A stretch of DNA of 40,384 bases, from positions 1-40,384 of IMG/VR virus record IMGVR_UViG_3300037010_001054; one strand, written 5' to 3'. Below, piece after piece: positions 33,197 through 40,384 of the stretch. A program made the position numbers and the translations under genes. This DNA comes from a virus. The notes under the pieces are model-generated. The model had not been told where the DNA came from and searched no databases. It was given only the letters and a program-made list of their open reading frames with translations. Within the stretch, counting starts at the first letter, position 1. Each line of letters opens with the position of its first letter.

Positions 33197-35014
33197 ATGA
33201 CTGAATACATTTCACCCAACGGATACAAAATCAATATAGATTTAAATCGTGACTCACTACTGGACGTTATCGGAATCGACAGATTAAAAGATTCTTACAT
33301 GATGGAAAACGAAACAAGTCCTCAAGAACGATATGCATATGTTAGCGGTTTATTTGCTAATGATAACGATCATGCACAACGACTATATGAATATGCTAGT
33401 AAGTTGTGGTTTGGTTATGCAACACCTGTGTTATCAATGGGCAGAAATAATGCTGGTTTACCAATATCATGTTACCTAGTCAATGTACCAGATTCTAAAA
33501 AAGGTTTGGTTGATAGTCTGAGCGAAACAAATTGGCTTGGTATGTTAGGAGGTGGCGTTGGTGTTTACTGGGCCATTCGTGGACAAGATGATAAATCAGT
33601 TGGCGTAATACCACATATGAAAGTGTATGATGATGCTAGCCTTGCATATAAACAAGGTACAACTCGGCGTGGCGCATATGCAATGTATTTGGATATTAGT
33701 CATCCTGATATTATAGAATTTTTAGATATGCGTAAAGAAACCGGTGACCAGCGCCGTAAGTGCCTAAATTTGCATTACGGTGTTAGCATTCCAGACAGTT
33801 TCATGAACATCATCGAAAATTGCATGAAGGATGAAAATTACGATGATTCATGGGAGTTGCGTGATCCAGTGAGTGGTAAGTACCACGAGACGGTAAGTGC
33901 AAAAGAACTTTGGTCCAAATTGATCGAACTTCGTGCTGGCCAAGGCCGAGGCGAACCATATATTATGTTTGTGGATAATGTTAATAAAACTATTCCAGAT
34001 TATCTCAAAAAACATGGGTATAAAGTGTCTCAGTCTAATTTATGTAGTGAGATTACGTTGTGGACAGATGAATTCCGTACAGCCGTATGTTGTTTGAGTT
34101 CCCTAAACTTGGATAAGTGGGATATGTATAAAGATAATTATCAATTCTTTAAAGATATAATGATGATGTTGGATAATGTATTACAATACTTCATCGACCA
34201 TGCTCCTGCAGTAATTAGTCGTGCCATTAAATCAGCTGTTGAGGAACGTAGTGTAGGTCTTGGTGTTATGGGGTTCCATTCGTACTTACAACAGAAAAAT
34301 GTTCCGTTTGATGGCGTAATGGCTAAATCAATTAACAACAAAATATTTAAAACTATTCACGATTACTTACAAATCGTGAATAAGGAACTTGGTGCCGAGC
34401 GTGGGTCTCCGTTGTTACTTGAAGGTACAGGACTACGATTTGCTCATATGCAAGCAATTGCACCAACAGCATCTAACGCGTTGATTTGCGGTAATGTGTC
34501 ACCAAGTATTGAACCATGGCGCGCTAATGCATTCCGACAAGACACCATGTCTGGTACGTTTATTCAGAAAAATCGGTATTTGGATGATTTGATTAAATCA
34601 AAAGTTGAATCAGGTGAGTGCAAAGACTATGATGCTACTTGGTTAGAAATCGTTCAAGCTGAGGGTAGTATACAAAACATTAAATGCTTCACTGAATTGG
34701 AGAAAACAGTATTCCAAACAGCGTCAGAAATAGATATGATGTGGGCAGTGGAACATGTAACTGATAGGCAACAATATATTGATCAAGGTCAGTCATTTAA
34801 TATATTTGTGAGACCTGATATCAGCATCAAACGATTGCACGCTATTCACTTTGCTACTTGGAAGCGAGGAGGTAAAACGATGTATTATGTTAGAACTGAA
34901 AAGTTGGTTAACACTGAAAAGGTATCTCAGAAAGTATCCCGTAAGCGTATTGAGGATGATGTCGATTTAGCCGCGATCGTGAACGATGATGAGTGTTTAG
35001 CTTGCCACGGGTAG
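33197..35014 (+). CDS. nrdA: ribonucleotide reductase large subunit NrdA, class I, 605 aa
   Basis: Key residues are present: Cys92 in PISCYL and Cys298/Cys299 region in AVCCLSSLNL for the substrate-site cysteine pair, the radical Cys283 in NLCSE with Asn281 and Glu285, adjacent Tyr563-Tyr564 for radical transfer (TMYYVRTEK), and a C-terminal CLAC pair (600 and 603) for re-reduction. It reduces ribonucleotides to deoxyribonucleotides with NrdB. At 605 aa it lacks room for the N-terminal ATP-cone of E. coli-type enzymes (about 750 aa), so dATP feedback through that domain is probably absent. AAGGA ribosome site. Confidence 0.93.
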   Translation: MTEYISPNGYKINIDLNRDSLLDVIGIDRLKDSYMMENETSPQERYAYVSGLFANDNDHAQRLYEYASKLWFGYATPVLSMGRNNAGLPISCYLVNVPDSKKGLVDSLSETNWLGMLGGGVGVYWAIRGQDDKSVGVIPHMKVYDDASLAYKQGTTRRGAYAMYLDISHPDIIEFLDMRKETGDQRRKCLNLHYGVSIPDSFMNIIENCMKDENYDDSWELRDPVSGKYHETVSAKELWSKLIELRAGQGRGEPYIMFVDNVNKTIPDYLKKHGYKVSQSNLCSEITLWTDEFRTAVCCLSSLNLDKWDMYKDNYQFFKDIMMMLDNVLQYFIDHAPAVISRAIKSAVEERSVGLGVMGFHSYLQQKNVPFDGVMAKSINNKIFKTIHDYLQIVNKELGAERGSPLLLEGTGLRFAHMQAIAPTASNALICGNVSPSIEPWRANAFRQDTMSGTFIQKNRYLDDLIKSKVESGECKDYDATWLEIVQAEGSIQNIKCFTELEKTVFQTASEIDMMWAVEHVTDRQQYIDQGQSFNIFVRPDISIKRLHAIHFATWKRGGKTMYYVRTEKLVNTEKVSQKVSRKRIEDDVDLAAIVNDDECLACHG

Positions 35015-35025
35015 TAGTATGAACA

Positions 35026-35052
35026 TGGTTTTAGCCTAGCTAGACTAAACCA
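35026..35052 (+). other. imperfect hairpin between nrdA and nrdB
   Basis: Arms TGGTTTTAG and CTAAACCA pair with one bulge in the 86-nt gap, with a small CTAGCTAG palindrome in the loop. No T-run follows, so it may tune message stability or relative expression and is not a clear terminator. Confidence 0.35.
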
Positions 35053-35100
35053 CTAAACTCTGAATGTATATAAAATAACAAAAATAAGAAAGAACATAAT

Positions 35101-36102
35101 ATGGTAAAGCGCAAACTACGACTAACAGACCAACGGGACACATTTAAACCATTCACATATCCGTGGGCTTATAAAATGTGGCTTGAACATGAGCAGATTC
35201 ATTGGCTCCACAGCATTGTACCAATGCAACAGGATATTAAAGATTTCAAAAAACGGTTGTCTGATGAACAACAGGACTTTTTAACTCAAATTCTACGATT
35301 ATTCACACAAGGTGATATTGACGTTGCTGGTGCATATATCGACAATTATTTACCAGTATTCCCGCAACCAGAAATTCGAATGATGTTACTTGGTTTTGCA
35401 GCCCGCGAAGCCGTTCATATCGCCGCTTATTCGCATTTGATGGAAACATTAGGGTTTCCTGATTCTGCGTATGATGATTTTGCGAAATACAAAGAAATGG
35501 CGGACAAACACAATTTCTTCAAAGAGATTACTGGAACAGATCAAAAGAATATAGTACAACAGATGTGTGCAGTATCTGCATTCACAGAGGGTTTACAATT
35601 ATTCAGCTCCTTCGTAATGTTGTTAAATTTTGGTCGCAACAATCTAATGCCTGGCATGACTAAGATTGTGACTTGGTCTATCATTGATGAGAGTAAACAT
35701 GTGGAAGGAATGACTAAGTTATTTCGTGAGTTTATTAAAGAAAATAGAGATATTTGGACAGATCAACTCAAGGGTCAACTGTATTCTATTGCTGAGAGGA
35801 TGGTAGAACTCGAAGACGGTTTTATTAACTTGGCGTATGGTGTTATGGATGGATCAGAATTCAAATTACCGTTGATGAAGGATGATATGCACAAATACAT
35901 CCGGTTCATTGCAGATCGTCGATTGTTAGGTCTTGGCTTACGTCCAATATTTGGGCAAAAGAAAAATCCATTGTTGTGGGTAGATGAAATGTTGGTATTA
36001 CCTAGTCACAGTAACTTCTTCGAACAAGAAGAAAGTTCGTACTCAAAAGGTGCACTGACAGGTACTTGGGATGATGTATGGGGGACTGTACCAGCCGAAT
36101 AA
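35101..36102 (+). CDS. nrdB: ribonucleotide reductase small subunit NrdB, class I, 333 aa
   Basis: Di-metal ligands are complete: Asp72 in FTQGDIDV, Glu103 and His106 in REAVHIAAY, Glu163 in FTEGLQ, Glu197 and His200 in DESKH. Tyr110, seven residues after Glu103, is the expected radical tyrosine. The protein pairs with NrdA. The gene starts 86 nt after nrdA with an AGAAAG ribosome site and is followed by a strong terminator, so it closes the deaminase-nrdA-nrdB unit. Confidence 0.93.
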   Translation: MVKRKLRLTDQRDTFKPFTYPWAYKMWLEHEQIHWLHSIVPMQQDIKDFKKRLSDEQQDFLTQILRLFTQGDIDVAGAYIDNYLPVFPQPEIRMMLLGFAAREAVHIAAYSHLMETLGFPDSAYDDFAKYKEMADKHNFFKEITGTDQKNIVQQMCAVSAFTEGLQLFSSFVMLLNFGRNNLMPGMTKIVTWSIIDESKHVEGMTKLFREFIKENRDIWTDQLKGQLYSIAERMVELEDGFINLAYGVMDGSEFKLPLMKDDMHKYIRFIADRRLLGLGLRPIFGQKKNPLLWVDEMLVLPSHSNFFEQEESSYSKGALTGTWDDVWGTVPAE

Positions 36103-36117
36103 ACCATCGATTGGTAT

Positions 36118-36150
36118 AAAAAGGAGGTCAATAACATTGGCCTCCTTTTT
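36118..36150 (+). terminator. intrinsic terminator after nrdB
   Basis: A 13-bp stem (AAAAAGGAGGTCA with TGGCCTCCTTTTT, one G-U pair) with a 7-nt loop, ending in T-run. Because of flanking A and T runs it could work on both strands. Confidence 0.9.
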
Positions 36151-36165
36151 TATTTGCTATATAAT
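36137..36165 (+). promoter_or_regulatory. sigma70-type promoter for coaD, inside the terminator arm
   Basis: TTGGCC (36137-36142), 17-nt spacer, perfect TATAAT (36160-36165). The -35 overlaps the right arm of the nrdB terminator. The start would be near 36172, before AGGAG at 36179-36183. Confidence 0.5.
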
Positions 36166-36189
36166 GATTGTTTATATCAGGAGTTAATT

Positions 36190-36711
36190 ATGAGTCACAA
36201 AATTATCATTACTGGGTCATTCGACCCTCCGACTATTGGGCATGCATCAATAATCAAACGTGCGTCGATGTTATTAGGTGATGTGACAGTTGTAGTGTGC
36301 ACCAATTTAGACAAGGAGCATATGTTCACTCAAGAAGAGCGGGTAGAAATGGTATCCGGTATGGTTAAAGATATGCAGCACGTGATGATATCAGAATTGC
36401 CTCCAGGTGATATGATTTCGACCTTTATCAGCAACCACGATTGCAAAGTATTAGTACGAGGTCTTCGTAATAGTATTGACATGGAATATGAACGTCCGTT
36501 AGAAATGTTCATGAAGGAATATGGTATTGAGGAAGTTGTGTATTTGTTAAATGACCCTGATTTAGCGTATATCACGTCATCATTAGTGAGAAATCATTTA
36601 TTGGTGCTCAAATCTAGCAATAATATTTCTGATGTATGTACCTTAAATAAGTATCTGCCACAAGATGTGGCAGATATAATGCGGGACATTCTTGCGGTTA
36701 AATTTCAATAA
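36190..36711 (+). CDS. coaD: phosphopantetheine adenylyltransferase (CoaD-like), 173 aa
   Basis: Nucleotidyltransferase of the T/HxGH superfamily: GSFDPPTIGH at 9-18, MFTQEERVEMV, RGLRNSIDMEYE at 90-101 and YITSSLVRNH at 127-136 match the CoaD order of E. coli (159 aa). CoaD transfers AMP to 4'-phosphopantetheine in coenzyme A synthesis. The ATG at 36190 has AGGAG 6 nt upstream; a TTG at 36154 does not. The gene's end overlaps the convergent metallophosphoesterase gene by 14 nt. Close relatives include NMN adenylyltransferases, so substrate choice needs testing, but the RGLR motif favours CoaD. Confidence 0.8.
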   Translation: MSHKIIITGSFDPPTIGHASIIKRASMLLGDVTVVVCTNLDKEHMFTQEERVEMVSGMVKDMQHVMISELPPGDMISTFISNHDCKVLVRGLRNSIDMEYERPLEMFMKEYGIEEVVYLLNDPDLAYITSSLVRNHLLVLKSSNNISDVCTLNKYLPQDVADIMRDILAVKFQ

Positions 36712-37465
36712 TCAAGTTGGGGTCGAAATTAGGATTTTCATTCCCATATCCTTTCGGATTACAAACCACCCTCGTACCATTCAATACATAGTCAAAACTA
36801 TCATGTGTATGGCCGTGTATCACAAGGTCACAGTATTCGAACATATGCTCCTTATTCGATGTAAAATATGGATTGACTGGACTATTGGCAAAACGAGGGT
36901 GTATACTTTTCTCACTTGTGCAAAAATGTGTCAACAACACGATTTTGGTACCAGCCTGATGTTCAGTATTAAACTGTTCCGAAACGTAATTATCCCATTC
37001 TTTATGCAGCACCTTACAGTCTGTTATAGTAAACGGTCGGAAGGATCCAGTACATGCATTGTACGGGATTTCGATACTAGAAAAGTCATTAATTACACTA
37101 CTTGCGTATTTTTCAGCTTGCCACCCAGCTACATCACCCCATAACCCAAAATCTGACCACATCGTTCCACCAATAAACTTAACATCACCAAACTGAACAC
37201 TAGAGTTGTTGAGGAAGTGGAAGTTAGGACGCATCTCATTAAGTCCTGATAAAAAATCATTTACGGTAGTTATATCATTATGATAATATTCGTGATTACC
37301 AGCAACCATTACAATATTTACGTGGTCAGGTATCTGACTTATGAGTTCATAATGTCTGTTACGTGTGTGGATGTCCCCAGCTAATACAACTGCATCTTCG
37401 CCAATGTATTCGTAGTGGTATTTAAATCCTTCCATATGTAAATCTGATAACAATCTAATTTTCAT
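36698..37465 (-). CDS. calcineurin-like metallophosphoesterase, 255 aa
   Basis: Five-part metallophosphoesterase signature: DLH (8-10), GDIH (30-33), GNHE (56-59), LTHF, and GHTH (218-221) near the C-terminus. These residues bind two metals. Substrates of such phage enzymes range from nucleotides to RNA 2',3' ends; none is indicated here. A role in RNA repair together with the RNA ligase is possible but speculative. AGGAT ribosome site. It follows the 84-aa gene at 37474-37728 by 8 nt. Confidence 0.85.
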   Translation of the reverse strand: MKIRLLSDLHMEGFKYHYEYIGEDAVVLAGDIHTRNRHYELISQIPDHVNIVMVAGNHEYYHNDITTVNDFLSGLNEMRPNFHFLNNSSVQFGDVKFIGGTMWSDFGLWGDVAGWQAEKYASSVINDFSSIEIPYNACTGSFRPFTITDCKVLHKEWDNYVSEQFNTEHQAGTKIVLLTHFCTSEKSIHPRFANSPVNPYFTSNKEHMFEYCDLVIHGHTHDSFDYVLNGTRVVCNPKGYGNENPNFDPNLIIEI

Positions 37466-37473
37466 ATTAAATC

Positions 37474-37728
37474 CTAATATTCATCATCGAAGTATTGTTT
37501 TTGGTGCATATATTGGAAATCATTTCCCATTTCTTCATTAATTACCGATTCAGCCCATAACATCAATGTTTTATATGTTTTTTGATTAATTATATCATAC
37601 ACCGTGCCGTCAGATAGAATGTCAATTCCATGTACCGATAATCCGTCATCTTCTAATTGGGCAGCTTTAACTTCATTAACCAATCGAGTTATTTCAAAGG
37701 TTATGGAAGAATGGTGATGCTTACTCAT
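37474..37728 (-). CDS. unknown small acidic protein, 84 aa
   Basis: The ATG at 37728 is chosen because AAGGAGT lies upstream. Begins MSKHHHSS, followed by a helix (ITFEITRLVNEVKAAQLE) and a segment with GIDILSDGTVYDIINQKTY, ending in an acidic FDDEY tail. No domain recognised. It lies 4 nt after the gene at 37733-38053, so it is co-transcribed with the membrane protein. Confidence 0.5.
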   Translation of the reverse strand: MSKHHHSSITFEITRLVNEVKAAQLEDDGLSVHGIDILSDGTVYDIINQKTYKTLMLWAESVINEEMGNDFQYMHQKQYFDDEY

Positions 37729-37732
37729 TGTG

Positions 37733-38053
37733 TTACTCCTTACTATCAAAAAAATTAAATGCTGCTACTTGTCGTTTCCACCAAAATCTATTATACGTAT
37801 TAGCATACACCATAATACCTGATATCAAACTTAAATGCAACGAACTCACAATAATAGCAGTTACAGTAGTAGCTAATACACCTATAATATCTAAAAATAA
37901 TTGCCATGGAGCAAAAAACATTGATGTTGCATGTAGGGCCCATGTTGATGATGTCTGATTGTGGTCTTTTAGATATGCACGAGTTAACATTAGTACATAT
38001 CTATACCGATGAAATAGTAATAATGTTAATAATGTGAATTGAATCGATGACAC
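37733..38053 (-). CDS. small membrane protein, up to 106 aa
   Basis: Contains hydrophobic segments at about residues 3-15, 45-65 (MFFAPWQLFLDIIGVLATTV) and 66-85 (AIIVSSLHLSLISGIMVYAN), then a basic/aromatic stretch (RFWWKRQ). The start is uncertain: a GTG at 38053 lies 3 nt after the upstream stop, but an ATG at 37990 would remove the first hydrophobic segment. Neither has a clear ribosome site. The gene follows a single-TM protein and may form a membrane complex with it. No holin or antiholin family is recognised. Confidence 0.45.
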   Translation of the reverse strand: MSSIQFTLLTLLLFHRYRYVLMLTRAYLKDHNQTSSTWALHATSMFFAPWQLFLDIIGVLATTVTAIIVSSLHLSLISGIMVYANTYNRFWWKRQVAAFNFFDSKE

Positions 38054-38056
38054 GAT

Positions 38057-38254
38057 TTATTTAAAAAAATCTGCCCATACTACCAATCCTATGAGAGTAC
38101 TCAACAGAATTGTTGTAATAATGAAATATATTGTGTTTATGTAGGTAGATCGTTTAATTAATTGTGTAATATATAAATTTTGGGCAAAGAATGCCTCTTT
38201 GATTGCATGGTTTTGTACATCAGGTGTTACAATTTCGTTACTGAATGATTTCAT
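38057..38254 (-). CDS. single-TM small membrane protein, 65 aa
   Basis: Polar N-terminal half (about 1-35) and one transmembrane segment (about 38-60, YINTIYFIITTILLSTLIGL) followed by a short VVWADFFK tail. This is a tail-anchored layout. AGAAAG-type ribosome site. A candidate late box lies 36 nt upstream. It is of the size range of phage lysis accessory proteins, but there is no diagnostic motif. Confidence 0.5.
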   Translation of the reverse strand: MKSFSNEIVTPDVQNHAIKEAFFAQNLYITQLIKRSTYINTIYFIITTILLSTLIGLVVWADFFK

Positions 38255-38290
38255 TATAATATATTACTTTCTTTCTGTGTATTATAGTTA

Positions 38291-38298
38291 TATTTATT
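38291..38298 (-). promoter_or_regulatory. candidate late promoter box (AATAAATA)
   Basis: Minus-strand AATAAATA, overlapping the stop codon of the upstream gene, 36 nt before the ATG at 38254. A TATAAT at 38286-38281 lies just downstream but has no matching -35. Confidence 0.35.
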
Positions 38299-38554
38299 AC
38301 CAAATACTACTGGGTGATTGAACAGTTCTGATATTATTAGCTAGTACATATAGACTCATTAAATCACTAATCGCGTCATGAGGAAAGCCGAGTCTATGTA
38401 ATCGTGTATCATCGTTACCGTTGACAATCAATTTGTCTAAATAAGTTACTATTTCAGGGTATTCCCAAATTGATTGTATTCTACTAATGATATGTTGATA
38501 ATTCTCTATAGGAGCAGCATCTGTGGGAAGTAACAAAATATGGGGCGTGCTCAT
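38297..38554 (-). CDS. unknown small protein, 85 aa
   Basis: Soluble, helical chain: STPHILLLPTDAAPIENY, then a helix with RIQSIWEYPEIVTYLDKLI and a C-terminal ISDLMSLYVLANNI segment. No family recognised. Its ATG overlaps the upstream stop by 4 nt (ATGA), so translation is coupled. Confidence 0.45.
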   Translation of the reverse strand: MSTPHILLLPTDAAPIENYQHIISRIQSIWEYPEIVTYLDKLIVNGNDDTRLHRLGFPHDAISDLMSLYVLANNIRTVQSPSSIW

Positions 38555-38796
38555 TTGACTGCTCCAATTAATGCAGTAAGAAAATTAAATGCATCATTCA
38601 ACTGAGCCTTGTCTTCTATAGTAGTAGCTAAGGTATCAATACGTTTAATGTTCAACAAATCTGCTGATAAATCATCATACTCCTCACGATTAATGGTTCC
38701 GCTCTGCAAATTGTTGACTAGTTCTGTTGCAATAGTTGCAGTATTTTGTATTACAGTATTATTACTGGTTAATAACTCATCAATTGATGTAAACAT
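38551..38796 (-). CDS. unknown small helical protein, 81 aa
   Basis: The ATG at 38796 has AAGGA 8 nt upstream. Begins MFTSIDELLTSNN and is nearly all helical (NTATIATELVNNLQSG, then DLLNIKRIDTLATTIEDKAQ). No Cys and no TM segment. It follows the lipoprotein gene by 1 nt and overlaps the next gene by 4 nt, so it is part of a tight operon. No function assigned. Confidence 0.45.
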   Translation of the reverse strand: MFTSIDELLTSNNTVIQNTATIATELVNNLQSGTINREEYDDLSADLLNIKRIDTLATTIEDKAQLNDAFNFLTALIGAVK

Positions 38797-38797
38797 A

Positions 38798-39193
38798 TTA
38801 ATTAGTCCTTTTTTGAGCAATGGCCTGCAAACTTCGTTCTGCTTCAGTTGTAATTATGTATAATTTTTCTTTACAAAAAACTTCAGACATTCCTTGTTTT
38901 TGATGATTTAATAAATCCACAGCCTGATCCTTTAATATGACAGCTATATTATGTGTATCATCGTTATCCGGTATATATTTGGTGTATATTTCTAAAAACT
39001 TAGTGGTGGCAACTATTTGGTTAATGTAATCACTGGCATCAGGTTTACCACAATATTGCCCACCTTCTGTTGATATATACGCAACTGAAACAAATTGTTG
39101 ATATTCATTAATATCCTTTATAGCCCCAAATGGGCTAGCACATCCCATCAATGATATGGATAACAAACAACTAATGATTATTTTATTCACCAT
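38798..39193 (-). CDS. lipoprotein, 131 aa
   Basis: Signal peptide with a lipobox: MVNKIIISCLLSISLMGC, where Cys18 follows L-M-G and is the expected lipidated residue. The mature part (113 aa) is mixed polar with two further cysteines (QYCGKPD and VFCKEKL) and no known domain. Phage outer-membrane lipoproteins include outer spanins and superinfection blockers; the mature part is longer than typical o-spanins and lacks a proline-rich linker. AGGAAA ribosome site. It begins inside the end of the upstream gene. Confidence 0.7.
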   Translation of the reverse strand: MVNKIIISCLLSISLMGCASPFGAIKDINEYQQFVSVAYISTEGGQYCGKPDASDYINQIVATTKFLEIYTKYIPDNDDTHNIAVILKDQAVDLLNHQKQGMSEVFCKEKLYIITTEAERSLQAIAQKRTN

Positions 39194-39590
39194 TTAATTT
39201 CCTATTCATGTATAATTCAAATTCTTCCATAGTAGTGTCACTAACCTCAATTGCAGATCCCCCATATAATAATCCAAGTGGTTCAACTGAATTATCTAGT
39301 GTTGCATTACTGAGAAGTATAAATTTCCAAAATACATCTACTTCGATTTTACATATCCGCAATATATTTGTTTTGATCATAGATTCAATTGTACTAGAAT
39401 GTTTCAACCGTTTGTCAGCTTTGGTTGTAATCAATACAATGTATTTATTAGGATCATCCGTCCCAACAAATGTTTTAACATGACCTGTAATGTTGATGCT
39501 TTGTAAATATTTTTGAACGAAGGTAGCCACTAATACTTGTGTAGAAGTATCTGTGGTTGGTTGTTCGCTTCTTTTCAAAAAATTAAACAT
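39183..39590 (-). CDS. unknown protein, 135 aa
   Basis: Starting at the ATG 39590 (MFNFLKRSEQP), with a GTG at 39605 as an alternative that would overlap the topoisomerase gene stop by 4 nt. The middle has alternating strands (HVKTFVGTDDPNKYIVLITTKADKRL) and a helix (STIESMIKTNILRICKIEV). No recognised domain and no TM segment. It overlaps the lipoprotein start by 11 nt, consistent with one message. Confidence 0.45.
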   Translation of the reverse strand: MFNFLKRSEQPTTDTSTQVLVATFVQKYLQSINITGHVKTFVGTDDPNKYIVLITTKADKRLKHSSTIESMIKTNILRICKIEVDVFWKFILLSNATLDNSVEPLGLLYGGSAIEVSDTTMEEFELYMNRKLNGE

Positions 39591-39601
39591 ATCGAATTTT
39601 G

Positions 39602-40384
39602 TCACCCGTATTTTCTGAGCACATCTTTTAGTTCGGATATGTATATTTTCCTACGTCTTTCATCAGAAGTCAAGATATTCATATAATCATCCCTTGTAGC
39701 TTGAGCTTCCTGCAACTTAGCTTCGGTTTTGAGTCTTTCCTCGTCAGTCAATCGGTATATCGGAAGAGCTGATATATAATCGGTATGTACCACACCAATC
39801 TCAATCAGGAATTCTGTTAAATTTGAGCGATGTGGAGTATTCTTAGCAATTCCACCTATGTTATATTTAATGGCGGTAATAATGTCAGTATACCGTTGTA
39901 TATCAATATCTATCAATCGTAATAAGTTTTCATAACGATTTTTGTAATAACCTAACCGCCAGTTGGTGAATGTCTTGATCACTACTGGAAATGATGTGTT
40001 CATGATTGATGTTTGATCAAAATCTGTAAGATTCATGATTTCGGATTCTGTATGTGTCAATTCCAAGAATTTTAAAATTTCATCGTCAGACATTTTATCC
40101 ACTTGTCCGCGACTTGTTTTAATTACAATATTGATTACATCCTTTGATAAATCATCGCAGTTTGCAATACTGTAATTTTCTTCTAATTTTGTCATCTTTT
40201 CGATGAATTTAGAATGAACCGTACCATATGGTAGTTTTGTAATTTTTATAGTAGAACTATTAACGCGTTCAAACTCACCATGAAACACAAACCGCATGTT
40301 GCCAGATTTTGTATCCTCGAATCTATCGACAGCAGTTGTATTGAGTGGTGTAAACGTTGGAAGTTTGTCTTCAATTTTTGCATT
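39602..40384 (-). CDS. type II DNA topoisomerase, GyrA/gp52-like subunit, C-terminal part (partial at right edge)
   Basis: The reading frame stays open to the window edge, so the visible 260 residues are the C-terminal part only. It has the GyrA/ParC/gp52 pattern after the active site: SSTIKITKLPYG, then FIEKMTKLEEN, a DLSKDVINIVIK strand, NLTDFDQTSIMN, a long coiled-coil with RLGYYKNRYENLLRLIDID, and a C-terminal YRLTDEERLKTEAKLQEAQ helix. T4 gp52 (about 442 aa) provides the DNA-cleaving tyrosine, which here would lie outside the window. In T4 it works with the ATPase subunits gp39/gp60 to relieve supercoils during replication. No ATPase part is visible. Confidence 0.75.
   Translation of the reverse strand, partial: NAKIEDKLPTFTPLNTTAVDRFEDTKSGNMRFVFHGEFERVNSSTIKITKLPYGTVHSKFIEKMTKLEENYSIANCDDLSKDVINIVIKTSRGQVDKMSDDEILKFLELTHTESEIMNLTDFDQTSIMNTSFPVVIKTFTNWRLGYYKNRYENLLRLIDIDIQRYTDIITAIKYNIGGIAKNTPHRSNLTEFLIEIGVVHTDYISALPIYRLTDEERLKTEAKLQEAQATRDDYMNILTSDERRRKIYISELKDVLRKYG

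Noticed and set aside
36190-36711. NMN adenylyltransferase as the primary call for the CoaD-like gene
   Set aside because: The RGLRNSIDMEYE and SSLVRNH motifs fit CoaD better; NMN adenylyltransferase kept only as an alternative.
3201-39451. TATAAATA-like boxes inside coding regions, for example near 3201, 6171, 14228, 20149 and 39444
   Set aside because: They lie within genes, mostly far from a downstream start codon, and such 8-mers are expected by chance in AT-rich DNA. The one at 20149 (perfect box, about 130 nt before the spike gene) is the only one that might deserve a test.

Overview
The window is a gene-dense, AT-rich segment of a large tailed-phage (myovirus) genome of the broad T4 type. 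The supporting evidence is a contractile-tail baseplate set (gp6-, gp25- and gp5-like proteins), a T4-gp41-like helicase, an Rnl2-type RNA ligase, a split class I ribonucleotide reductase, a type II topoisomerase fragment of gp52 type, and T4-style late promoter boxes (TATAAATA). A lipoprotein with a clear lipobox and the gp5-like spike point to a Gram-negative host. The host and the exact phage genus cannot be read from the sequence.

Layout. Positions 1-20020 (minus strand) hold the tail tip: a partial fibre gene at the left edge, an 873-residue fibre, small fibre-associated proteins, three large virion proteins including one of about 2255 residues, and the baseplate genes (gp6-like wedge, gp25-like wedge, gp5-like spike). 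Positions 20021-26548 (minus) hold a 2OG-oxygenase-fold protein, a retropepsin-like aspartic protease, a PD-(D/E)XK nuclease, small repeat or coiled-coil proteins, an acidic scaffold-like protein and a ligase-like nucleotidyltransferase. Positions 26721-30585 (minus) hold the replicative helicase, a zinc-ribbon virion-like protein, an LSm-like protein, a membrane protein and a LysM protein. A short plus-strand fibre-like gene lies at 30651-31067. The RNA ligase (minus) and the dCMP deaminase-nrdA-nrdB-coaD group (plus, 32762-36711) diverge from a promoter region at 32587-32761. Positions 36698-40384 (minus) hold a metallophosphoesterase, small membrane and lipoprotein genes, unknowns, and the C-terminal part of a type II topoisomerase subunit that runs off the right edge.

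How it works together. Two regulatory grammars are visible. Genes of nucleotide or nucleic-acid metabolism (helicase, RNA ligase, deaminase/nrd, coaD) have host-type -35/-10 promoters. Virion genes and their neighbours have TATAAATA or single-mismatch boxes 15-62 nt upstream of the start codon, as in the T4 late system. Three good intrinsic terminators (97-123, 25891-25919, 36118-36150) mark transcription-unit ends. No tRNA, rRNA, CRISPR array, insertion sequence or integrase was seen. The most unusual content is the aspartic protease within the structural/scaffold region, the ligase-like enzyme with a long insertion, a fibre module present in four separate genes, a coaD homologue with its own promoter, a promoter-operator-like palindrome at 26602-26661, and a decayed plus-strand gene in the only long gap.
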